Source of the DNA: Rariloculus sp963665575
Lineage (GTDB): Bacteria > Pseudomonadota > Gammaproteobacteria > Steroidobacterales > Rariloculaceae
DNA length: 64,000 bases
Direction of reading: 5' to 3'
Assembly: GCA_963665575.2 (NCBI GenBank)
Contig: CAXXDW010000003.1
Span: forward strand, 124,001 to 188,000
Part shown: piece after piece, positions 59,949 through 64,000 of the stretch
Numbering within the stretch: position 1 is the stretch's first letter
How the letters are laid out: each line of letters starts with the position of its first letter
The notes under the pieces: model-generated
Seen by the model: the letters and a program-made list of their open reading frames with translations, nothing else
What the model was told of the DNA's origin: nothing
Databases searched by the model: none
Made by a program: the position numbers and the translations under genes

Positions 59949-60335
59949 ATGAAGATCAAACTGGCAGTGGCGCTCGCAAGCGCCGTACTCGTTGCAACCA
60001 CGGCTCTCGCCCACCATTCGACGGTAATGTTCGACGAGGAGCAGGAAGTCACCGTATCCGGCGTCGTCAAGGAATTTCAGTACACGAACCCGCATTCCTG
60101 GCTGCTCGTCGATGTCACGAATGAAGACGGTTCAGTGACAACCTGGGGATTCGAGGCCGAGGGCCCGAGCACGCTCATGCGGGCGGGCATTCGCAGGAGC
60201 GATTTCTCGCCGGGCACGGAGCTTACGATCACCGGGCACCCGATGAAGGACGGCCGTCCCGGCGCCGCATGGCTGCACGCGACCAGGGGTGACGGCACCG
60301 AGTTCGATCCGCGCTCCGGGTTCGCCATCCGCTAG
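59949..60335 (+). CDS. DUF6152 family exported protein, copy 5
   Basis: The 128 residues have a signal peptide ending ALA, then HHSTVMFDEEQEVTVSGVVK, TNPHSWLLVDVTNEDGSVTT, STLMRAGIRRSDFSPGTELT and TGHPMKDGRPGAAWLHA. The HHS opening and NPHSWL motif are kept, although the EFDINQP part is changed to MFDEEQE. AGGAG is present upstream of the ATG. It is the last gene of the operon; a strong hairpin follows. Confidence 0.84.
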   Translation: MKIKLAVALASAVLVATTALAHHSTVMFDEEQEVTVSGVVKEFQYTNPHSWLLVDVTNEDGSVTTWGFEAEGPSTLMRAGIRRSDFSPGTELTITGHPMKDGRPGAAWLHATRGDGTEFDPRSGFAIR

Positions 60336-60360
60336 AAGCTTCTTTCCGACACTACTCGCC

Positions 60361-60395
60361 ACGGCGGCTCCGGTACGCGCGACCGGAGCCGCCGT
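60361..60395. terminator. Strong hairpin between convergent genes
   Basis: A perfect 13-bp stem (ACGGCGGCTCCGG / CCGGAGCCGCCGT) with a nine-base loop sits between the DUF6152 stop (60335) and the convergent mscS-like stop (60402). No T run occurs on either side; a bidirectional barrier is likely. Confidence 0.5.
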
Positions 60396-60401
60396 CGCTC
60401 G

Positions 60402-61718
60402 TCAGGCCATGGAATGTTCGCGTTCGAGCGCCGGTGCGATGAACTGTGCACCGGAGCGTAGATGCAGGTCACGCTGCGGATAGGGAATCTCGATACCTTC
60501 CGTCTTGAATTTCTCCCAGATTTGAAGAAGCACGGCGCTCTTGACGTTCATCACGCCGTTTTGCGCGTCGGCGATCCAGAACCTGACCTGCAGATCCACC
60601 GAACTGTCTCCGAAACCGACGAGCAGACACTTCGCCTTCGGATCGTCGAGCACGCGATCGTTCTGCGCCGCCGCTTCGGTGCACAGTTCGATGGCCCGCG
60701 GGACGTCAGTGTCGTAGTGCACACCGACATCGAGCTTCAGCCGCGTACGGTTGTTGGTGTGGGTCCAGTTTTCCACGCGTTCGGCGATCAGCGTCTCGTT
60801 CGGAATCAGGTGCTCGACGCCGTCGCGCGTCACCACCGAGACGTAGCGACCGCCGAGCGCCGTGACCCAGCCATAAGTGCCTGATACCGCGATGACGTCG
60901 CCGGGCTTGATCGACTTGTCGAGCAGCAGGATCACGCCGCTGATCAGGTTGCCGATCACCTTCTGAAGGCCGAAACCGACACCGAGGCCGATCGCACCGC
61001 CGACCACCGCGAGGGCGGTCAGATCGATGCCGACGCTGTCGATCGCGATCAGGATCGCAAGCCCGATCAATACGATCTTCAGCGACTTCGCGAACAGCAC
61101 CTGGACGGACGGCGAGAAGGCCTTGATCGTGCGTATGCGGGCCTCGAGCACACGCGTCAGGTAAATCGCGATCCATAACAGGACAGCGAGCGCCAACGTC
61201 GACTGGACCACGGTGAAGAGCGAGATTCGCAGTTCGCCGAGCGTGATCGCGATCGAGTCGAGCACCGCGATCGTAGGCTCAAGCAGATTGAGAATATTGA
61301 GCGCCGCGATTGACCACGCGACGAGCGTAAACGCTCTGGACCACACCTCGTTCCTTGCAAGACGAGAGACCAGGCGTATCGCGACCCACGCGGTCAGGAG
61401 GCTCGCAACGGTGATCAGCAACCGATCGGACCAGCCCACAGTACTGGCTGTCGAGATCGCGATCCAGAGGAGCAGCAGCCAGATCAGCGGCAGCAGCAAG
61501 GGCATCGAGATGACGATCGCGCGCGCCGCGCCCGGTCGCGACGACAGTGTGCCGAACCACGGCCTCAGCCGCCTGGATGTCCACAGCGCAACGCCCCATG
61601 CCGCTGCGACGACCGCGAGCTGTACGGCACTTTCAAGCACGAGCACGTTGGTCAACGTCCACTGATACGCAAGGTTGCCGAGTTCCACGAGCCGCTCAGC
61701 CGAAAATAGGTCGTTCAT
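60402..61718 (-). CDS. Mechanosensitive ion channel family protein (MscS type)
   Basis: The 438 residues form an osmotic safety-valve-type channel of the inner membrane. Several hydrophobic segments (about 28-240) precede the pore helix and MscS beta domain: LTALAVVGGAIGLGVGFGLQKVIGNLISGVILLLDKSIKPGD (pieces from about 240-281), VTALGGRYVSVVTRDGVEHLIPNETLI, then a C-terminal alpha/beta domain ending with IPYPQRDLHLRSG. It has more N-terminal membrane segments than E. coli MscS (286 residues), closer to YbdG/YnaI-like members. GGAG lies upstream of the ATG. Confidence 0.92.
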   Translation of the reverse strand: MNDLFSAERLVELGNLAYQWTLTNVLVLESAVQLAVVAAAWGVALWTSRRLRPWFGTLSSRPGAARAIVISMPLLLPLIWLLLLWIAISTASTVGWSDRLLITVASLLTAWVAIRLVSRLARNEVWSRAFTLVAWSIAALNILNLLEPTIAVLDSIAITLGELRISLFTVVQSTLALAVLLWIAIYLTRVLEARIRTIKAFSPSVQVLFAKSLKIVLIGLAILIAIDSVGIDLTALAVVGGAIGLGVGFGLQKVIGNLISGVILLLDKSIKPGDVIAVSGTYGWVTALGGRYVSVVTRDGVEHLIPNETLIAERVENWTHTNNRTRLKLDVGVHYDTDVPRAIELCTEAAAQNDRVLDDPKAKCLLVGFGDSSVDLQVRFWIADAQNGVMNVKSAVLLQIWEKFKTEGIEIPYPQRDLHLRSGAQFIAPALEREHSMA

Positions 61719-62036
61719 TTGCCCTTACTCCATTTGGCCGTTGACGAACTTCGATCAGTCTAACAGGGGATGAAGCCGGCGCACGGCACGCGGAGTCGCA
61801 CGCCGAACACCGCTGCCACAGGGATGCGGACTACGCAACTTCCGAAGAAATTTCAATATCTTGCGGGGATCTCGAGCCGCGATGGCGGCTGGCGGCACCG
61901 ACCGTTTGCAACCCTCCGGGCTGATGGCTTCGCGACTCAGGCCTCAGGCAGCGCCGGGGACACGACCCGATGCGGAGCGAACCTGCGGCCGCAGCGCTGG
62001 CTCAACAACAAATTGCAGTTTCGGGTCGTCGAGATG
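61719..62036. other. Gap without recognised features
   Basis: 318 bp between the mscS-like start and the end of the next minus-strand gene. I see no gene, repeat or RNA. The mscS promoter should be here on the minus strand, but no clear hexamer pair is visible. Confidence 0.3.
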
Positions 62037-62801
62037 CTATCCGGCGCGGCAGGGCTGAGGGTCCCATCCACTGCGGTCGGTCTGCCGGCGGAAGTTGCTG
62101 CTCGTGATGACCCTCGTCGTGAAGTACTCGGGGTCGTCGAGAATGCTGAGCGCGACGAGCCATTCCGTGCCGTCAGGGTGAGTCAGCAGTTCGAAATACT
62201 CGGTGAGCCGTGCACTCTCGCTGTAAGGGACACCGTTTTTCCTCAGGTAACCTGCCCGCATGCCCGTCGTTTCGACCTTGAGCGTACCGTTCACGGCCGG
62301 CTGGCCGCGGCCTGCGCCGTGCATGACCCACTCGGCTTCGGACACGCCCTGCCAGGTCGGTTCTCCCGACGACTCGGGCGCACCGTCGAAGTGGAGCCGG
62401 CGGGTCTGGCGTCCGGCGTCGGCCTCGATCTCGAGCGTCGAGTCGTCGGCCCATGAAATCCTGAGCCGTCCCGGCACGCGCATGATCGCCGCGGCGCCGT
62501 AGGACTTGCACTCGTTGCCCTCGGCTGCGTCGCGCCCGGGGTCCCAGGCATCGGCAACGGCCCGGGCGGCCTGATTGAGAGGCAAGCCCGGATAATCGTT
62601 CCTCGGTGGCGTCACCATCCTGAACCGCCAGTCCTCGGTAACGATCGACACCCACTGACCCGTCAGATCGATCGGTGCGACGTCCCGTGCCGGCCCCAGG
62701 TCTGCCGGGCCGCCCGGAAACTGCGCCAGCGCCTGGCCGTTGATACCGAGACTGACGACGGCTGACGCCAGGGCTGCGCGGATCCACTGCATCGTCTTCA
62801 T
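62037..62801 (-). CDS. Exported protein with 'DLTGQW' motif, unknown
   Basis: The 254 residues have a signal peptide ending ALAQ, then PIDLTGQWVSIVTEDWRFRM (about 41-60) and VTPPRNDYPGLPLNQAAR. ECKSYGAAAIMRVPGRLRISW (Cys segment) and GTLKVETTGMRAGYLRKNGV follow. LKVETTGM may correspond to LVVETTGF of the SGxW family, and the overall order (TGxW, Cys segment, VET motif) agrees, so I regard it as a distant member. Its ATG overlaps the MBL gene stop (ATGA), so the two are translationally coupled. Confidence 0.75.
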   Translation of the reverse strand: MKTMQWIRAALASAVVSLGINGQALAQFPGGPADLGPARDVAPIDLTGQWVSIVTEDWRFRMVTPPRNDYPGLPLNQAARAVADAWDPGRDAAEGNECKSYGAAAIMRVPGRLRISWADDSTLEIEADAGRQTRRLHFDGAPESSGEPTWQGVSEAEWVMHGAGRGQPAVNGTLKVETTGMRAGYLRKNGVPYSESARLTEYFELLTHPDGTEWLVALSILDDPEYFTTRVITSSNFRRQTDRSGWDPQPCRAG

Positions 62802-63790
62802 TGCTCGCCCCGGATCTGTTCGCTCAGGCTTGCGTAAGCCGCCTCGATGAACCTCTCGGTCGTCCAGAAACCCTCGGCCGAACCGTAGACCGGATCGTAA
62901 TCGCGCGTCGGCCCGGCTGCCTTGACCTGCTCAAGAGTCATGCCCGAGTCGATCATGTGCCGCAGTCGGTCGTGAATGACGAGCACCATTTCGCGATAGT
63001 CGAGCACGTCACCGAGCCCCGACAGCCTGCCGTGTCCGGGGACTACCAATGTGCCCCCGTCCTGGCCGTAAACCGGGATGATGAGATCGACAATCGTATT
63101 GAGCGCCTCGATGATGCCCTGATAGCTGCCGCCGTTCGCCAGGTCGAGCACGGGATAGTTGGTGGTCGAGAAGACGTCGCCGACCGCGATGACATCGGAC
63201 TTGCGAAAGAACACGATGACGTCGCCGTCGGTGTGCGCTCTCGGTTGATGGACGATGCGGATCCCCTCGCCGTTGAACCAGAGCCTCTTTTCGTCGTTGA
63301 AGAAGGTATTTGTCGGCCACAGCGTCGACGGGACGGCCTGCTCGCCGGTCTGTGCGCTCAGTCGAAGTATGACGTTTTCGTGCGCGATGACCTGTGCGCC
63401 GCCACCGGCATACGGTACCGGGCCCGGCATGTTGCCGCCGGTCACGGTGTTTCCGCTCGTCCGCAGGTTCGCATTGCCGCCGATGTGATCGCCGTGGTGG
63501 TGCGTATTGACGATGTAGCGTATCGGCCGGTCGGAAAGTTCGGCGATCGCTGCCGCGATCTTGTCGGACAACGGCGCGAATTGGGTGTCGACAACAAATA
63601 CGCCTTCGTCCCCGATCTGCACGGTGATGTTCCCGCCCGCTCCGACAAGCATAAAAGTGCTGTCGGTCACCTGCAGCGTCCGGATCTCGACGTTGCTGAA
63701 GTCCTGCTGCTGAGCCTCGAGCCTGGCGGCCGGAAATACCGCACCTGCAGTCAGCCCGGCCAGCCAGACGCACACGGCAAACCACTTCAT
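62798..63790 (-). CDS. Exported MBL-fold metallo-hydrolase
   Basis: The 330 residues begin with a signal peptide (MKWFAVCVWLAGLTAGAVFPA). The zinc motif is HHHGDH at 97-102, after ELSDRPIRYIVNTHHHGDHIGG (in pieces). Later ligands are in RIVHQPRAHTDGDVIVFF and LVVPGHGRLSGLGD. This is the quinoprotein-relay/SoxH-like branch of exported MBL enzymes rather than a true beta-lactamase. The frame is open to an ATG at 63895 that overlaps the upstream gene's stop, but that extra sequence would bury the signal peptide, so 63790 is preferred. It is coupled to the DLTGQW protein downstream. Confidence 0.87.
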   Translation of the reverse strand: MKWFAVCVWLAGLTAGAVFPAARLEAQQQDFSNVEIRTLQVTDSTFMLVGAGGNITVQIGDEGVFVVDTQFAPLSDKIAAAIAELSDRPIRYIVNTHHHGDHIGGNANLRTSGNTVTGGNMPGPVPYAGGGAQVIAHENVILRLSAQTGEQAVPSTLWPTNTFFNDEKRLWFNGEGIRIVHQPRAHTDGDVIVFFRKSDVIAVGDVFSTTNYPVLDLANGGSYQGIIEALNTIVDLIIPVYGQDGGTLVVPGHGRLSGLGDVLDYREMVLVIHDRLRHMIDSGMTLEQVKAAGPTRDYDPVYGSAEGFWTTERFIEAAYASLSEQIRGEQ

Positions 63791-63891
63791 CGACGCCCCG
63801 ATCCGGGCAGCGGCGTCCGGACCGCGATCAAGGCCCGACCGGATACATCCCGGATACCCTGTCACGGTTGCGCCCCGTCTGACCGCCCGGC

Positions 63892-64000
63892 TCATTGCGC
63901 CGACCCCTCGGGCAGCGGCATCTGCCTGATCGTTTCCATGTACTCCGGATACATCGTCGCCGCACCGCCCCGGGTCGCTTCGTAGGGAATGCCGTGGTTG
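63892..64000 (-). CDS. C-terminal end of an upstream protein (runs off the right edge)
   Basis: The minus-strand frame ends NHGIPYEATRGGAATMYPEY, then METIRQMPLPEGSAQ and a stop at 63892. Only about 35 residues are in the window, and no family can be assigned. It is in the same direction as the MBL gene and probably belongs to the same operon. The stop overlaps an ATG that starts the longer MBL frame. Confidence 0.55.
   Translation of the reverse strand, partial: NHGIPYEATRGGAATMYPEYMETIRQMPLPEGSAQ

Noticed and set aside
63791..63895. Longer MBL-fold protein starting at ATG 63895, coupled to the upstream stop
   Set aside because: It would place 35 residues before a typical signal peptide; the start at 63790 is more consistent with export.
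1..64000. CRISPR arrays, prophage, integrase or insertion-sequence genes
   Set aside because: No regularly spaced short repeats and no transposase, integrase or phage structural protein were seen. The only repeats are the palindromic elements.

Overview
The window is about 64 kb of GC-rich (roughly 60-65 % by eye) bacterial chromosome. Housekeeping gene order points to a gammaproteobacterium: divergent gyrA / mtaD-ubiG-gph-yciK; scpA-scpB-rluB; smc-zipA-ligA; dksA-gluQ; rimP-nusA-infB-rbfA-truB-rpsO-pnp. The second half carries many exported proteins of poorly characterised families (DUF6152, DUF1552, DUF1592, DUF3500), a style seen in marine or sediment lineages such as Woeseiales. That placement is an inference. 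I found no tRNA, rRNA, CRISPR array, prophage or transposase gene.

Layout. 1-1453: 5' part of gyrA. 1454-2044: non-coding, with two tandem copies of a 165-bp palindromic repeat. 2045-5491: methylthioadenosine/amidohydrolase, ubiquinone methyltransferase, phosphoglycolate phosphatase and SDR genes linked by ATGA overlaps. 5504-9788 (minus strand): threonylcarbamoyl-AMP synthase family, M50 protease, scpA, scpB, rluB and a DUF6152 gene. 9897-11876: yciB, yciI, bolA and a lipoprotein PPIase. 11868-18178: ligA, zipA, smc. 18242-20403: queF, dksA, gluQ. 20454-28975: the rimP-to-pnp translation/RNA operon, with pnp split by a frameshift and a terminator-like hairpin just before rimP.

29296-64000 is an accessory region of mainly secreted proteins. 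It holds glutaminyl cyclotransferase, a PQQ-type beta-propeller dehydrogenase, an exported FAH-fold protein, ornithine aminotransferase, an exported VOC protein, two amidohydrolases, a DsbA-family oxidoreductase, an ankyrin/DUF1592/DUF1552 operon, CstA, MscS, an exported carboxymuconolactone-decarboxylase-like protein, an alpha/beta hydrolase and an MBL hydrolase.

Two themes stand out. First, small exported DUF6152 proteins (five free copies plus one fused) sit next to exported proteins sharing an N-terminal 'SGxW' motif and a central WDGDTLVVET-like motif; at 32496-33500 the two are fused in one polypeptide. Second, a family of 165-167-bp near-perfect palindromes (four full copies, one half copy) keeps base pairing while the stem sequence changes between copies.
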